Source: Saprospirales bacterium
GTDB lineage: Bacteria; Bacteroidota; Bacteroidia; Chitinophagales; Saprospiraceae
Direction: 5' to 3'
Length of the DNA stretch: 64,000 bases
Assembly (NCBI GenBank): GCA_016703765.1
Contig: JADJBL010000002.1
Location: 1 to 64,000 of the forward strand
Shown: in pieces, positions 33,563-43,462 of the stretch
Position numbering within the stretch: the stretch's first letter is position 1
Layout of the letters: every line of letters begins with the position of its first letter
Program-made: the position numbers and the translations under genes
The notes under the pieces: generated by a model
The model's database searches: none
The model's input: only the letters and a program-made list of their open reading frames with translations
Told to the model about the DNA's origin: nothing

Positions 33563-34467
33563 ATGGGTCAAAAACTAATCCGATCGGCAATCGCCTGGGG
33601 ATCATCCCGGGCTGGGATTCCAACTGGTTTGGAGGTAAAGACTTCGGAGCCAAGGTCGTGGAAGACGAGCAGATCCGCACTTACCTCAAGGCGCGTATCG
33701 AAAAAGGCGGCATTGCCCGCAGTATCATCGAGCGCACCCTGAAGCGGATCACCGTGACCATCCACACCTCCCGCCCGGGTATCATCATCGGCCGGGGCGG
33801 TCAGGAAGTGGACCGCATCCGGGAGGAATTGCGCAAGCTCACCAAGAAGGATGTGCAGATCAATATCGTGGAAATACGCAAGCCCGAATTGGACGCCAAT
33901 ATCGTGGGAGAAAGTATATCCAAGCAGATCGAAGCCCGTATCAACTATCGCCGGGCGATCAAGATGGCTATCCAGTCGACCATGCGCGCCGGCTCGGAAG
34001 GCATCAAAGTCCGTATCTCCGGCCGTTTGGGCGGCGCCGAAATGGCCCGCCGCGAAGAGTATAAGGAAGGCAGAACGCCCCTGCATACTTTCCGCGCCGA
34101 TATCGACTATGCGCTGACCGAGGCCCAGACCGTGTACGGCAAGATCGGGATCAAGGTGTGGATCTGCAAAGGGGAAGTGTTCGGCAAGCGCGACCTTTCT
34201 CCCAACATCGGCACCGATAAGAAAGAAAAAGGAAGCCTGAGCGGCGGTGGGGATGATGGAAAACGCCGTGGAGGTGATCGCGACCGCGATCGCCGCGGTG
34301 GCGGTGGAGACCGCGATCGTCGCAGTGGCGGCGGAGACCGTGGCGGCAATCGCGGCGGAAACCGCGGTGGCAGTGGCGGCGGTGGTGGCGGCGGAAACCG
34401 CGGAGGCGGTGGAGCCGGTGGCAACCGCGGAGGCGGTGGCGGAGGCGGCGGAGACCGTCGTCGTTGA
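33563..34467 (+). CDS. rpsC: 30S ribosomal protein S3 (uS3), frameshifted near the start, with RGG-rich tail
   Basis: The natural start is ATG at 33563 (MGQK...). The frame is then broken: five A (33570-33574) stand where six are needed to continue into [17 protein letters not shown]. From 33577 the rest is open in one frame to 34467. The KH domain ([20 protein letters not shown]) and C-terminal domain are intact. The only in-frame start after the break (GTG at 33658) would delete about 32 essential residues. The last 75 residues are Gly/Arg/Asp-rich with RGG repeats, far beyond the usual S3 end. The break is most likely a sequence error. Confidence 0.9.
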
Positions 34468-34524
34468 TCGCCGGAGGGTTTAAAATAATTTTTGCGATTT
34501 TCGGCAATAATAGCGGAATAGCCG

Positions 34525-34532
34525 TACCTTTG
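34525..34532 (+). promoter_or_regulatory. internal -7 promoter box TACCTTTG before rplP
   Basis: TACCTTTG lies 60 bases before the rplP ATG, in the 124-base gap after rpsC. It probably gives a second transcript start for the rplP-onward genes. The -33 element is not clear. Confidence 0.5.
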
Positions 34533-34591
34533 CCACGCTTTTTTCGAAACCTGGGATAGCCTCTCCGGTTTCCATTTAAAAAGGAAAGAAA

Positions 34592-35011
34592 ATGCTACAG
34601 CCTAAGAGAACTAAGTACCGGAAGATGCAGAAAGGCCGGAATGACGGGTTGGCCTACAAAGGCAGCAACGTAGCTTTCGGCAGTTTCGGTCTGAAAGCCA
34701 TCACGCACGGACGGATCACGAGCAGGCAGCTCGAAGCTGCGCGTATTGCCATGACCCGCTATATGAAAAGGGAAGGCAAGGTCTGGATCCGGATCTTCCC
34801 CGATAAGCCCATCACCTCCAAGCCGCTCGAAGTGCGGATGGGTAAAGGTAAGGGCGCTGTAGATCAATGGGTAGCGCTGGTTCAGCCCGGCCGCATCATG
34901 TTTGAGCTCGACGGGGTTTCCCAGGAGACCGCGGTCGAAGCCCTTCGCCTGGCCGCTCAAAAATTGCCCGTGCTGACCAAAGTGTGTACTCGCCCGGATT
35001 ATGCGGGATGA
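34592..35011 (+). CDS. rplP: 50S ribosomal protein L16 (uL16)
   Basis: This 139-residue L16 starts [19 protein letters not shown] and contains [33 protein letters not shown]. Near the elbow of A-site tRNA, it is essential for subunit maturation. A possible internal promoter precedes it. Confidence 0.97.
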   Translation: MLQPKRTKYRKMQKGRNDGLAYKGSNVAFGSFGLKAITHGRITSRQLEAARIAMTRYMKREGKVWIRIFPDKPITSKPLEVRMGKGKGAVDQWVALVQPGRIMFELDGVSQETAVEALRLAAQKLPVLTKVCTRPDYAG

Positions 35012-35037
35012 TTGTTCAATATTAATAAGCAGTAATC

Positions 35038-35298
35038 ATGGCGACTAAGAAATTTTTGGAGTTGCAAGAATATTCAGAAGCAGATCTGACCGGAGAACTG
35101 GAAAAAACGGAGCAGGAATACCAAAAGCTGCGTTTTGACCATGCGATCAAGGGCCTGGACAAACCGAAAGTCCTCCTGGAGGTTCGCAGGGATATAGCCC
35201 GCCTTCAAACGGAAATCCGCCGCCGTCAGGTGGCAGCGATGTCTGCCGAAGAGCTTGCTCAGCGTACGAAAATCCGCGCCAGGAGACGGCGCAAGTAA
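35038..35298 (+). CDS. rpmC: 50S ribosomal protein L29 (uL29), extended
   Basis: This 86-residue protein has the two-helix L29 core (LTGELEKTEQEYQKLRFDHAIKGLDKPKVLLEVRRDIARLQTEIR) plus a basic tail ending RTKIRARRRRK. It is about 20 residues longer than the E. coli protein. It sits near the tunnel exit between rplP and rpsQ. Confidence 0.95.
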   Translation: MATKKFLELQEYSEADLTGELEKTEQEYQKLRFDHAIKGLDKPKVLLEVRRDIARLQTEIRRRQVAAMSAEELAQRTKIRARRRRK

Positions 35299-35347
35299 AA
35301 TATTTGCCGGAAGGCGAATTTTGTTCTTTAAGCGAAGTTAAAGAAAA

Positions 35348-35605
35348 ATGGAAGAAAGAAAGCTTAGAAAGACCCGTTCGGGAGTAGTGGTAGGCACCGC
35401 GATGAACAAGACCATCAAGGTCGAGGTTGAGCGTCGCCTTCAGCACCCGATCTACGGTAAATCAGTGAAATGGACCAAGAAGTTCATGGCACACGATGAA
35501 AACAACGATTGTAAAACGGGCGACAAGGTGCTCATCATGGAGACCCGCCCACTGAGCAAGAACAAGCGCTGGCGCTTGGTCGAGATTATTGAACGTGCTA
35601 AATAA
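35348..35605 (+). CDS. rpsQ: 30S ribosomal protein S17 (uS17)
   Basis: This 85-residue S17 starts [28 protein letters not shown] and contains [33 protein letters not shown], the OB-fold signature. It binds 16S rRNA helices 7 and 11 early in assembly. Confidence 0.97.
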   Translation: MEERKLRKTRSGVVVGTAMNKTIKVEVERRLQHPIYGKSVKWTKKFMAHDENNDCKTGDKVLIMETRPLSKNKRWRLVEIIERAK

Positions 35606-35621
35606 ATAAACCACATCCGCC

Positions 35622-35987
35622 ATGATTCAGCAGGAAAGCCGGCTCAAAGTAGCAGATAATAGCGGCGCCAAGGAAGTGCTCTGCATCCGTGTTTTGGGTG
35701 GATCCCGGCGCCGGTATGCCTCGGTGGGCGACAAGATCGTCGTCTCCGTTAAGGATGCCTCACCGGGAGGTGTAAAAAAAGGCACCGTGTCTAAAGCCGT
35801 AGTCGTTCGCACGAAAAAAGAGGTCCGCCGTAAAGACGGTTCCTATATCCGCTTCGACGACAACGCAGTAGTATTGCTCAACAATGCCGACGAGCCCAGA
35901 GGTACCCGTATTTTCGGACCCGTAGCGCGCGAGCTTCGCGAACGCGATTTTATGCGGATCGTGTCCCTGGCGCCAGAAGTATTATAA
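35622..35987 (+). CDS. rplN: 50S ribosomal protein L14 (uL14)
   Basis: This 121-residue L14 starts [28 protein letters not shown] and contains [38 protein letters not shown]. It forms part of the intersubunit bridge B8 and of the RsfS docking site. Confidence 0.98.
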   Translation: MIQQESRLKVADNSGAKEVLCIRVLGGSRRRYASVGDKIVVSVKDASPGGVKKGTVSKAVVVRTKKEVRRKDGSYIRFDDNAVVLLNNADEPRGTRIFGPVARELRERDFMRIVSLAPEVL

Positions 35988-36006
35988 ATCAATTCATCCT
36001 CGTGGT

Positions 36007-36354
36007 ATGAACAAGAAGATAACCAATCAGCAAAAGCGCTTTTCCCCCAAGTTGCATATCAAGAAAGGCGACAAGGTGGTTGTGATCTCGGGCTCCAACA
36101 AGGGCTCGCAGGGTGAAGTGCTCGAAGTGCTTCCGGAAAGGAACCGCGCCGTGGTGGACAATGTCAACCTGGTGAAAAAACATACCAAAGCTACCAATAA
36201 CAACCCGGGTGGGATCAACGAAGTACCCGCTGCGATCCACATCTCGAATCTGATGCTGATCGATCCCAAGTCGGGCAAACCGACCCGGATCGGAAGAAAA
36301 GTAGTCGACGGTAAGAATGTACGCTATTCGAAAAAATCGGGTGAAATAATTTAA
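36007..36354 (+). CDS. rplX: 50S ribosomal protein L24 (uL24)
   Basis: This 115-residue L24 has a KOW motif ([40 protein letters not shown]) and ends [10 protein letters not shown]. It initiates 50S assembly. The stop is directly followed by GTGATG of rplE. Confidence 0.97.
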   Translation: MNKKITNQQKRFSPKLHIKKGDKVVVISGSNKGSQGEVLEVLPERNRAVVDNVNLVKKHTKATNNNPGGINEVPAAIHISNLMLIDPKSGKPTRIGRKVVDGKNVRYSKKSGEII

Positions 36355-36357
36355 GTG

Positions 36358-36915
36358 ATGAGCTATCTACCCAAACTTCGGAAGAAATACCAGGACGAGA
36401 TCGTCCCCGCAATGATGGAACAGTTTCAGTACGGTTCCATCATGGAGGTTCCCCGCCTGGTCAAGGTTTGTATCAACCAGGGCGTGGGCGCAGCTACCCA
36501 GGACAAGAAACTGGTCGATACCGCCATGGATGAACTAACCATGATCGCCGGCCAGAAGGCCGTTTCGGTCCGCGCCAGGAAATCGGTGTCTAACTTCAAA
36601 CTCCGCGAGGGCATGCCCATCGGAGTGCGGGTGACCCTTCGCAACGAGCGCATGTGGGAGTTTATCGAGCGTCTCGTATTTGTGGCCCTCCCCAGGGTGC
36701 GCGACTTCCGCGGGATCAACGACAAGAGCTTCGACGGCCGCGGCAACTACTCCATGGGCGTCACCGAGCATATCATCTTCCCGGAAATCGACCTGGACAA
36801 AGTCAGCAAGATCACCGGGATGGATATCACCTTCGTGACCACCGCCAAAACCGATGCCGAGGCCCTCGCCCTGTTGAAGCTGGTGGGCCTGCCGTTTAAA
36901 AATCAGCGCAATTAA
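36358..36915 (+). CDS. rplE: 50S ribosomal protein L5 (uL5)
   Basis: This 185-residue L5 starts at the ATG at 36358 ([17 protein letters not shown]). A GTG immediately before is also in frame. [24 protein letters not shown] and [31 protein letters not shown] are the conserved 5S rRNA/P-site loop segments. Confidence 0.97.
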   Translation: MSYLPKLRKKYQDEIVPAMMEQFQYGSIMEVPRLVKVCINQGVGAATQDKKLVDTAMDELTMIAGQKAVSVRARKSVSNFKLREGMPIGVRVTLRNERMWEFIERLVFVALPRVRDFRGINDKSFDGRGNYSMGVTEHIIFPEIDLDKVSKITGMDITFVTTAKTDAEALALLKLVGLPFKNQRN

Positions 36916-36927
36916 TAATCGATAATC

Positions 36928-37197
36928 ATGGCAAAGAAGTCCATCATAGCAAGAGGAAAGAAGCGGGAGCGCATGGTGCTGAAATATGCCGAAGTGCGCA
37001 AGAAACTCAAGGAGGAAGGCAACTGGGAAGCGCTTGACGCACTTCCGCGCAACGGCTCGGCAGTTCGCCTCCACAATCGCTGTCAGCTGACCGGCCGCCC
37101 AAAAGGCTATATGCGCCGCTTCGGCCTGTGCCGCGTCAAATTTCGCGAAATGGCCCTGTCGGGAAAGATCCCCGGGGTGACTAAATCAAGTTGGTAA
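36928..37197 (+). CDS. rpsN: 30S ribosomal protein S14 (uS14), zinc-independent long form
   Basis: This 89-residue S14 is the long form without the CxxC...CxxC zinc ribbon of the short type. The conserved end is [39 protein letters not shown]. Zinc-free S14, S4 and L36 all occur in this cluster. Confidence 0.97.
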   Translation: MAKKSIIARGKKRERMVLKYAEVRKKLKEEGNWEALDALPRNGSAVRLHNRCQLTGRPKGYMRRFGLCRVKFREMALSGKIPGVTKSSW

Positions 37198-37268
37198 TTT
37201 TTTCAGGTTTAGTTTAGGGTTATCGGTTTGCGATTCACTCTGAACGTCTGAACTCTAAACCTCATAAA

Positions 37269-37676
37269 ATGGCAGTAACAGATTCCATCGGCGACTACCT
37301 TACCCGTATTCGCAACGCCCAAATGGCGGGTCACCGCATTGTGGACATTCCTTCTTCCAAACTCAAGAAGGCCATTACGGAAATTCTTTTCCAGCAAGGG
37401 TTTATCCTCAAGTATAAGTTTACGGACGAAGGGAAAGGCACTCAGGGAACGATCAAAATCGCCCTGAAGTACGACCCCCAAACCCGCACGCCGGTTATTC
37501 AGCACCTGACCAGGATTTCCAAACCCGGTCTGCGCCAGTACCGGCCTTCCAAAGACCTCCCGCGCGTCATCAACGGACTCGGTATCGCAATCATCTCCAC
37601 CTCCAGGGGTGTGATGACCGATAAAAAAGCCCGCGAGTTGAATGTAGGAGGCGAAGTATTGTGTTACGTTTATTAA
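37269..37676 (+). CDS. rpsH: 30S ribosomal protein S8 (uS8)
   Basis: This 135-residue S8 starts [22 protein letters not shown] and has the C-terminal RNA-binding signature [33 protein letters not shown]. The 71-base gap before it holds an imperfect palindrome of GTTTAG-type units. In E. coli S8 represses the spc operon. Confidence 0.98.
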   Translation: MAVTDSIGDYLTRIRNAQMAGHRIVDIPSSKLKKAITEILFQQGFILKYKFTDEGKGTQGTIKIALKYDPQTRTPVIQHLTRISKPGLRQYRPSKDLPRVINGLGIAIISTSRGVMTDKKARELNVGGEVLCYVY

Positions 37677-37719
37677 TGCCTCTTCGGGCGAGTATTTTTT
37701 GGCTTAAAACAATTCAATC

Positions 37720-38277
37720 ATGTCACGAGTAGGTAAAGCCCCCATCAGTCTGCCGGCGAACGTGCAAATCAATGTGAGCAAGGGCAACCTCGTTACCGTT
37801 AAAGGTCCGAAGGGCGAACTCCACCAGCAGGTCGACAACGATATTTCCATCGAAATAGAAGACGGCGTGCTCCATGTCAAGCGGCCCACCGACCAGAAAC
37901 GGCACCGCTCCCTTCACGGCCTCTATCGCGCCCTGATCAACAATATGGTCCAGGGAGTTTCGGAGGGGTATGTCAAACAACTCGAGCTGGTCGGGGTAGG
38001 TTATCGCGCAACCAGTTCCGGGCAATTGCTCGAGCTGACCCTCGGTTTTTCCCACCCTATATTTTTCTACCTGCCCCAGGAAGTCAAAGTGGCTGCCTCC
38101 CAGGAGAAAGGAAAAAACCCGATCATCCGGCTGGAAAGCTCGGACAAACAACTGCTCGGCCAGGTAGCCGCAAAGATTCGCGCCATGCGCAAACCCGAAC
38201 CATACAAAGGCAAGGGTGTTAAATACACCGATGAGATCCTGCGTCGCAAGGCAGGTAAGTCGGCCGCTAAAAAATAA
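37720..38277 (+). CDS. rplF: 50S ribosomal protein L6 (uL6)
   Basis: This 185-residue L6 starts MSRVGKAPISLPANVQINVSKG and contains the duplicated fold with RSLHGLYRALINNMVQGVSEGYVKQLELVGVGYRA. It ends with KIRAMRKPEPYKGKGVKYTDEILRRKAGK, the conserved C-terminal signature. Confidence 0.98.
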   Translation: MSRVGKAPISLPANVQINVSKGNLVTVKGPKGELHQQVDNDISIEIEDGVLHVKRPTDQKRHRSLHGLYRALINNMVQGVSEGYVKQLELVGVGYRATSSGQLLELTLGFSHPIFFYLPQEVKVAASQEKGKNPIIRLESSDKQLLGQVAAKIRAMRKPEPYKGKGVKYTDEILRRKAGKSAAKK

Positions 38278-38299
38278 TGTAGGTTAAATAATTCATCTG

Positions 38300-38653
38300 A
38301 TGAGCGCCAATAAAATTACGAGCCGCCGCCGGATTCAGTACCGGATCCGGAAAAAGGTAAACGGAACCACGAGCCGGCCCCGCCTCAGTGTATTTCGCAG
38401 CAATAAGGAAATCTATTGCCAGGTGATCGACGACCTGAACGGCCATACGCTGGCAGCGGCTTCGTCGAGGGACAAAGGCATCGACCCCAAGCTGAATAAA
38501 ACACAGCGTGCACAGGAAGTTGGCCGCCGGCTTGCCGAAAAGGCCCTTGCAAACAATATCACCACCGTCGTTTTCGACCGGGGCGGTTATCTGTACCACG
38601 GCCGTGTCAAGGCCCTTGCAGACGGCGCCCGCGAAAAAGGCCTTATCTTTTAA
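38300..38653 (+). CDS. rplR: 50S ribosomal protein L18 (uL18)
   Basis: This 117-residue L18 contains [31 protein letters not shown] and ends [26 protein letters not shown]. It binds 5S rRNA with L5. Confidence 0.98.
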   Translation: MSANKITSRRRIQYRIRKKVNGTTSRPRLSVFRSNKEIYCQVIDDLNGHTLAAASSRDKGIDPKLNKTQRAQEVGRRLAEKALANNITTVVFDRGGYLYHGRVKALADGAREKGLIF

Positions 38654-38674
38654 AAGAAATAACTATTCGTTCTC

Positions 38675-39196
38675 ATGGCTAAAACTAACGTCAGAAATAA
38701 AGTTCGCTCCACCGAAGCCGAGTTGAAGGAGAAGCTGGTGAACCTCAACCGGGTTGCCAAAGTGACCAAGGGAGGACGTACCTTCAGTTTCGCAGCCATC
38801 GTAGTGGTGGGCGACGGGAACGGTACCGTCGGACAAGGCCTCGGCAAAGCCCGCGAAGTAACCGACGCCATTTCCAAGGCAGTGGACGATGCCCGCAAGA
38901 ACCTGATCAAATTTCCCCTTCAGAAAGGGACTATTCCCCACGAACAACTGGGTAAATTCGGCGCCGGAAAAGTGCTGATCAAGCCGGCTGCCGACGGAAC
39001 GGGAGTGATCGCGGGCGGCGCCATGCGCGCCGTGCTGGAGATCGGGGGCGTACACAACGTGTTGGCCAAGTCGCAAGGCTCCTCCAACCCGCACAACGTG
39101 GTCAAGGCCACCATCGACGCCCTGACCAAATTGCGCAACCCGGCAGAAGTTGCCCGCCAGCGCCGTATTACAGTGGATAAAGTATTTAACGGTTAA
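38675..39196 (+). CDS. rpsE: 30S ribosomal protein S5 (uS5)
   Basis: This 173-residue S5 contains [37 protein letters not shown] and the C-terminal [22 protein letters not shown]. It sits at the mRNA entry and shapes decoding accuracy. Its stop touches an out-of-place ATG, and rpmD starts 18 bases later. Confidence 0.98.
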   Translation: MAKTNVRNKVRSTEAELKEKLVNLNRVAKVTKGGRTFSFAAIVVVGDGNGTVGQGLGKAREVTDAISKAVDDARKNLIKFPLQKGTIPHEQLGKFGAGKVLIKPAADGTGVIAGGAMRAVLEIGGVHNVLAKSQGSSNPHNVVKATIDALTKLRNPAEVARQRRITVDKVFNG

Positions 39197-39213
39197 TGCA
39201 AATCAATATCGTC

Positions 39214-39393
39214 ATGGGGAAAGTAAAGATCACGCAGGTAAAAAGCGGCATTGACCGTCCCAAACGCCAGAAGGACACCCTCAAAGCGCTCGGCCTCGGC
39301 AAGCTGCACAGAACGGTGGAGCACGAGGCGACCCCCCAGATAATGGGAATGATCAAAAAAGTGGACCACCTCGTGAAGGTGGTTGAAGGTTAA
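39214..39393 (+). CDS. rpmD: 50S ribosomal protein L30 (uL30)
   Basis: This 59-residue L30 starts [37 protein letters not shown] at the ATG at 39214. The in-frame ATG at 39196 overlaps the rpsE stop and adds six residues that the family lacks. Confidence 0.96.
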   Translation: MGKVKITQVKSGIDRPKRQKDTLKALGLGKLHRTVEHEATPQIMGMIKKVDHLVKVVEG

Positions 39394-39417
39394 GAAATTT
39401 TTAAAATTTTTGTGCGA

Positions 39418-39864
39418 ATGGAACTGCATAAACTCAGACCGGCTAAAGGATCGGTGCGCGCCCGCAAACGGGTGGCACGTGGACAGGGATCAGGATCGGG
39501 GGGTACGGCCGGACGCGGTCACAAGGGGGACGGATCCCGCTCGGGCGCCAAGGAAAAAAGGAACTTCGAAGGAGGCCAAATGCCGCTTCAAATGCGTCTG
39601 CCCAAGCGCGGTTTCAAGAACATCAACCGCGTGGAATACGTGGCCATCAACCTGGCACGCCTGCAGGCCATGTCCGAAAAATTCAACGTGAAGAAGATCG
39701 ACCTCGATTGGATGATTTCCAATGGCGTCGTCGGTAAACGCGACAAGGTGAAAATCCTGGCCCATGGAGAGCTCAACGCGGCGCTGACCGTGTCGGCGCA
39801 TGCATGTTCCGAAGCCGCAAAACAAGCCATCGAACAAAAAGGTGGTTCTTTAAACCTCGTTTAA
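39418..39864 (+). CDS. rplO: 50S ribosomal protein L15 (uL15)
   Basis: From the ATG at 39418 (MELHKLRPAKGSVRARKR) this is a 148-residue L15. It has the glycine-rich N-terminal GTAGRGHKGDGSRSGAKEKRNFEGGQMPLQMRLPKRGF and a C-terminal domain ending SEAAKQAIEQKGGSLNLV. A GTG six bases earlier is possible. It directly precedes secY, nine bases away. Confidence 0.97.
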   Translation: MELHKLRPAKGSVRARKRVARGQGSGSGGTAGRGHKGDGSRSGAKEKRNFEGGQMPLQMRLPKRGFKNINRVEYVAINLARLQAMSEKFNVKKIDLDWMISNGVVGKRDKVKILAHGELNAALTVSAHACSEAAKQAIEQKGGSLNLV

Positions 39865-39873
39865 ATTTTGCCG

Positions 39874-41239
39874 ATGAAACGGTTCATCACTACGCTGAAG
39901 AATATTTGGAAGATCAAGGAACTCCGCAACCGGATTCTCCTGACACTGGGCTTCCTGGGTGTTTACCGCCTGGGTTCCTTCATTGTCCTTCCCGGTGTCA
40001 TTGCCGCCAAACTGGATAGCCCGGCCCAAAACGCCAACGACCTGTTGGGCCTCATCAACATTTTTACGGGCGGAGCATTCCAGAATGCCTCCATTATGGC
40101 ATTGGGTATCATGCCCTATATCACTTCCTCCATCATCGTTCAGCTGCTGGGCTTCGCAGTGCCCTATTTCCAGCGCCTGCAACAGAAAGAGGGAGAAAGC
40201 GGCCGCAAGAAACTCAACCAGATCACCCGCCTGCTCACCCTGGCGATCACCCTGGTGCAAAGCGGCGCCTACCTGACTTACCTCCGCTCCCAGGGAGCGG
40301 TCGATCTGAGCCTCCCGCAAGGGATCTTCTGGATCTCCAATATCATTATCCTCGCCGCAGGTACGGTCTTTGCCATGTGGCTCGGCGAGCGTATCACCGA
40401 TCGCGGTATCGGCAACGGGGTGTCGCTGCTCATTACGGTGGGTATCATCTCCCGCCTGCCGCTCGCCATTGTGGCGGAATTCCAGCTTCAACTGGAATCC
40501 AACGGCTTGTTCATTTTTGTGATCGAACTGGCCCTCTTGTTCCTGATCATCATGGCGACGATCCTGGTGGTTCAGGGGGTTCGAAAGATACCCCTCCAGT
40601 TTGCCAAGCGGATGGTGGGCCGCGGTACCGCCAATATGCCCGTGGCCGGCGCCCGCGATTATATTCCCCTGAAAGTGAACGCCGCCGGGGTTATGCCGAT
40701 CATCTTCGCCCAGGCCCTGATGTTCCTCCCGGTGACGGTGGCACAATTTGTGGCCGGCAACGATCCGAACGCGATGTCCTCGGGATGGCTCCAGTCGCTG
40801 ACCTCCCCGTTTTCCTTCTGGGCCAGCGTGATCACCTTCTTTATGGTAGTAATTTTTACTTACATATATACCGCATTGCTGGTTAACCCCACGCAATACG
40901 CCGATTTCCTCAAGCGCCAAAACGCTTTCATCCCGGGTATCAAACCGGGGAAACCGACGGCCGATTTTATCGACTCCTGTTACCACCCGCATCACCCTTC
41001 CCGGATCGATCATCCTGGGTCTGATCGCCGTTCTCCCCGCCGTAGCTGTGGCTTTCGGGGTGAACCAGACCCTGGCTGTGTTCTTCGGAGGAACCTCTCT
41101 GCTCATCCTCGTAGCCGTCGTGCTCGATACTTTGCAGCAAATCGAGAGCCATCTGTTGATGCGGCGCTACGACGGTCTGGTCAAATCGGGCCGGATACAG
41201 GGCAGGAGCAAGATTCAGGGAATCGGAGCAAATATGTAA
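39874..41239 (+). CDS. secY: preprotein translocase subunit SecY, with single-base frameshift
   Basis: From the ATG at 39874 the first 368 residues are a normal SecY: GITPYITSSIIVQ-like NGIMPYITSSIIVQLL, the TRLLTLAITLVQ helix and the cytosolic KRMVGRGTANMPV loop. After GKPTADFIDS (about 40977) the frame is wrong. Moving it by one base at 40978-40980 restores VTTRITLPGSIILGLIAVLP, FFGGTSLLILVAVVLDTLQQ and the C-terminus RRYDGLVKSGRIQGRS, ending at 41239. One extra base, probably the T at 40978, explains this. SecY is essential, so an assembly or sequencing error is the likely cause. Confidence 0.92.
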
Positions 41240-41277
41240 AAAACGCCATCGCGTTGAACGTTGTGGAAAGATAAACA

Positions 41278-42096
41278 ATGATCTTTTACAAAACGGAGGA
41301 AGAAATTGAATTGATCCGGCAGAGCTGCCTTCTGGTTTGCAAAGCCCTGGCGCACGTGGCGAGCCTGATTCGCCCGGGCGTCTCCGGCTTGTATCTGGAC
41401 AAGGAGGCCGAGGCCCTGATCCGCGATCATCATGCAAGCCCTGGTTTCAAAGGATACCGGGGATTTCCCGCGACCCTCTGCATATCTCCCAACGAAGCCG
41501 TAGTTCATGGCATTCCCTCCAAAAAGGAATTCCGCGACGGCGACATCGTTTCGGTCGATTGTGGAGTACAGTGGAACGGATATTTCGGAGACAGCGCCTA
41601 CACCTTCGCCCTCGGACATGTCGGGGAAGAAGTGATGAGCCTGCTGCGGGTGACCAACACCTCCCTCTACCTGGGGATCGATCAGGCCATCGCGGGCAAC
41701 CGCCTGGGCGACATCGGTTTCGCTATCCAGGAATACGTCGAACGCCGCCACCATTACGGGGTAGTTCGCGAACTGGTGGGCCACGGAGTTGGAAGGAACC
41801 TCCACGAAGAACCCGAGGTGCCCAATTACGGAAAACGGGGCCGGGGCGTGAAACTGCAGGAAAGAATGGTCATCGCCATCGAACCCATGGTAAACATGGG
41901 CCGTAAGGAGGTGATCCATGCCGAGGATGGCTGGACCGTCATTTCCAAAGACCACAAGGTGGCTGCTCATTACGAGCATACCATTTCGGTCGGCAGGGAA
42001 AGGGCGGATATCCTGAGCGATCATGCTTCCATTGAGGTGGAGGTGAAAAGGAATCCGGAGCTGCAAAGCGTGGAAGCGTTTGATCCTGCGCTGTAA
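41278..42096 (+). CDS. map: type I methionine aminopeptidase
   Basis: This 272-residue MetAP contains the five metal ligands: Asp in [10 protein letters not shown] and Asp in [11 protein letters not shown], His in [20 protein letters not shown], Glu in AIEPMVNMG, and Glu in [10 protein letters not shown]. It removes the initiator methionine from nascent proteins. It sits between secY and infA with no adk, the order usual for Bacteroidota. Confidence 0.97.
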   Translation: MIFYKTEEEIELIRQSCLLVCKALAHVASLIRPGVSGLYLDKEAEALIRDHHASPGFKGYRGFPATLCISPNEAVVHGIPSKKEFRDGDIVSVDCGVQWNGYFGDSAYTFALGHVGEEVMSLLRVTNTSLYLGIDQAIAGNRLGDIGFAIQEYVERRHHYGVVRELVGHGVGRNLHEEPEVPNYGKRGRGVKLQERMVIAIEPMVNMGRKEVIHAEDGWTVISKDHKVAAHYEHTISVGRERADILSDHASIEVEVKRNPELQSVEAFDPAL

Positions 42097-42147
42097 GCGG
42101 GTTGAAAGAAAGGGAAAAAACGAGTGCGGGAATTGTACAAAAAATGG

Positions 42148-42155
42148 TATCTTTG
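42148..42155 (+). promoter_or_regulatory. -7 promoter box TATCTTTG of infA
   Basis: A perfect TAnnTTTG box lies 18 bases before the infA ATG. It suggests a separate transcript start for infA-rpmJ-rpsM-rpsK-rpsD-rpoA-rplQ (the alpha operon). Confidence 0.6.
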
Positions 42156-42173
42156 CACTCCGAAAATTTTTAT

Positions 42174-42392
42174 ATGGCCAAAAAAGCGTTGATCAAGCAG
42201 GACGGAACGATAGAAGAGGCGCTATCCAATGCGATGTTTCGCGTGCGTTTGGAAAACGGACACAGTATCATCGCAACCATTTCGGGAAAGATGCGCATGA
42301 ACTATATCCGGATTCTGCCTGGGGACAAGGTTTCCGTTGAAATGTCCCCTTATGATCTGTCGCGAGGCCGGATCATTTACCGGTACAAGTAA
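42174..42392 (+). CDS. infA: translation initiation factor IF-1
   Basis: The 72-residue protein is the usual IF-1 length. [30 protein letters not shown] and [35 protein letters not shown] match the family throughout. The frame extends upstream, but only the ATG at 42174 gives the conserved beginning and it fits the promoter at 42148. Confidence 0.98.
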   Translation: MAKKALIKQDGTIEEALSNAMFRVRLENGHSIIATISGKMRMNYIRILPGDKVSVEMSPYDLSRGRIIYRYK

Positions 42393-42451
42393 GATCGTAC
42401 CACTTGAATAATTACCTCCGCCGCAGGCGGGAATGAAAAAAACCTTGCATC

Positions 42452-42568
42452 ATGAAAGTGAGACCGTCAGTGAAGAAAAGGACCGTAGACTGCAAGATCG
42501 TTCGCAGAAAAGGCAGGATCTACATCATTAACAAGAAGAACCCAAAGTTTAAACAGCGTCAGGGTTAA
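42452..42568 (+). CDS. rpmJ: 50S ribosomal protein L36 (bL36), zinc-free variant
   Basis: This 38-residue protein starts [20 protein letters not shown] and ends NPKFKQRQG. Of the four zinc ligands in E. coli L36 only Cys14 remains. Positions 11, 27 and 33 are Thr, Asn and Phe, so zinc binding is lost. It lies between infA and rpsM, as in other bacteria. Confidence 0.96.
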   Translation: MKVRPSVKKRTVDCKIVRRKGRIYIINKKNPKFKQRQG

Positions 42569-42597
42569 TACCTGCACGTCTATAAATCAGCAAGAAT

Positions 42598-42975
42598 ATG
42601 GCTCGTATTGCAGGTGTTGATTTGCCCCGTAACAAAAGAGGGATCATCGGCTTGACCTACATCTTTGGAATAGGGAATTCCCGCGCAAGGGAAATTCTGT
42701 TCAAGGCCGAAATCGACGAAAGCGTGAAAGTCCAGGACTGGTCGGACGACAATGTGCGTAATATTTCCCGGATCATCCAGGAGGATTACAAAGTAGAGGG
42801 GGAATTGCGGACCGAGGTCCAGACGAACATCAAGCGCCTGATGGATATTGCCTGCTACCGGGGCTTGCGCCACCGGAAAGGGCTTCCCCTGAGAGGCCAG
42901 CGCACCCGTACCAACGCACGTACCCGCAAAGGGAAGCGTAAAACGGTTGCCGGCAAGAAGAAGGTTACGAAATAA
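42598..42975 (+). CDS. rpsM: 30S ribosomal protein S13 (uS13)
   Basis: This 125-residue S13 starts [26 protein letters not shown] and contains [29 protein letters not shown]. It contacts the P-site tRNA and bridge B1 in the 30S head. Confidence 0.98.
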   Translation: MARIAGVDLPRNKRGIIGLTYIFGIGNSRAREILFKAEIDESVKVQDWSDDNVRNISRIIQEDYKVEGELRTEVQTNIKRLMDIACYRGLRHRKGLPLRGQRTRTNARTRKGKRKTVAGKKKVTK

Positions 42976-43021
42976 TCACTAAAAGGATCGCGCAAGTGCG
43001 CGTAATAAAAATTGCAACTCC

Positions 43022-43423
43022 ATGGCAAAGGGTAAAAAGGGAGCATCCGCAAAAGTTAAGAAGAGAAAGGTAAAAGTGGATCCGGAGGGAATGGCCTTCA
43101 TCCAGGCTTCCTTCAACAACATTATTATTTCGATCACGAACAAGAACGGGGATGTGATCTCCTGGGCCACAGCCGGTAAGGCGGGGTTCCGCGGTTCGAA
43201 GAAAAATACGCCGTACGCTGCGCAGGTAGCGGCTGCCGATGCAGCCAAAGTTGCGCACGATGCGGGTTTGCGTTTTGCCGAAGTATTCGTCAAAGGCCCC
43301 GGTTCGGGCCGGGAAGCGGCTATCAGGGGCATCGACTCCTCCGGGATCAAAGTGACCCGGATCAAGGACGTCACGCCCGTGCCGCACAACGGTTGCCGTC
43401 CGCCCAAGCGTCGGCGCGTATAA
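43022..43423 (+). CDS. rpsK: 30S ribosomal protein S11 (uS11)
   Basis: This 133-residue S11 contains [40 protein letters not shown] and ends [18 protein letters not shown], the canonical C-terminus. It forms the 30S platform. Confidence 0.98.
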   Translation: MAKGKKGASAKVKKRKVKVDPEGMAFIQASFNNIIISITNKNGDVISWATAGKAGFRGSKKNTPYAAQVAAADAAKVAHDAGLRFAEVFVKGPGSGREAAIRGIDSSGIKVTRIKDVTPVPHNGCRPPKRRRV

Positions 43424-43462
43424 TTACATTTTTGAAAATTACCCATCTTAATTTCTGTTAGA

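Noticed and set aside
33658..34467. GTG at 33658 as the true rpsC start
   Set aside because: It would remove the conserved N-terminal 32 residues, which are plainly encoded upstream after correcting one base.
39850..41106. A 418-codon open frame antisense to secY
   Set aside because: It is a shadow of the highly conserved secY. Composition is low-complexity and no start signal or family is seen.
40978..41274. An alternative C-terminus of SecY reading to 41274
   Set aside because: It is the product of the frameshift. The arginine-rich sequence has no SecY similarity, whereas the next frame restores the conserved helices.
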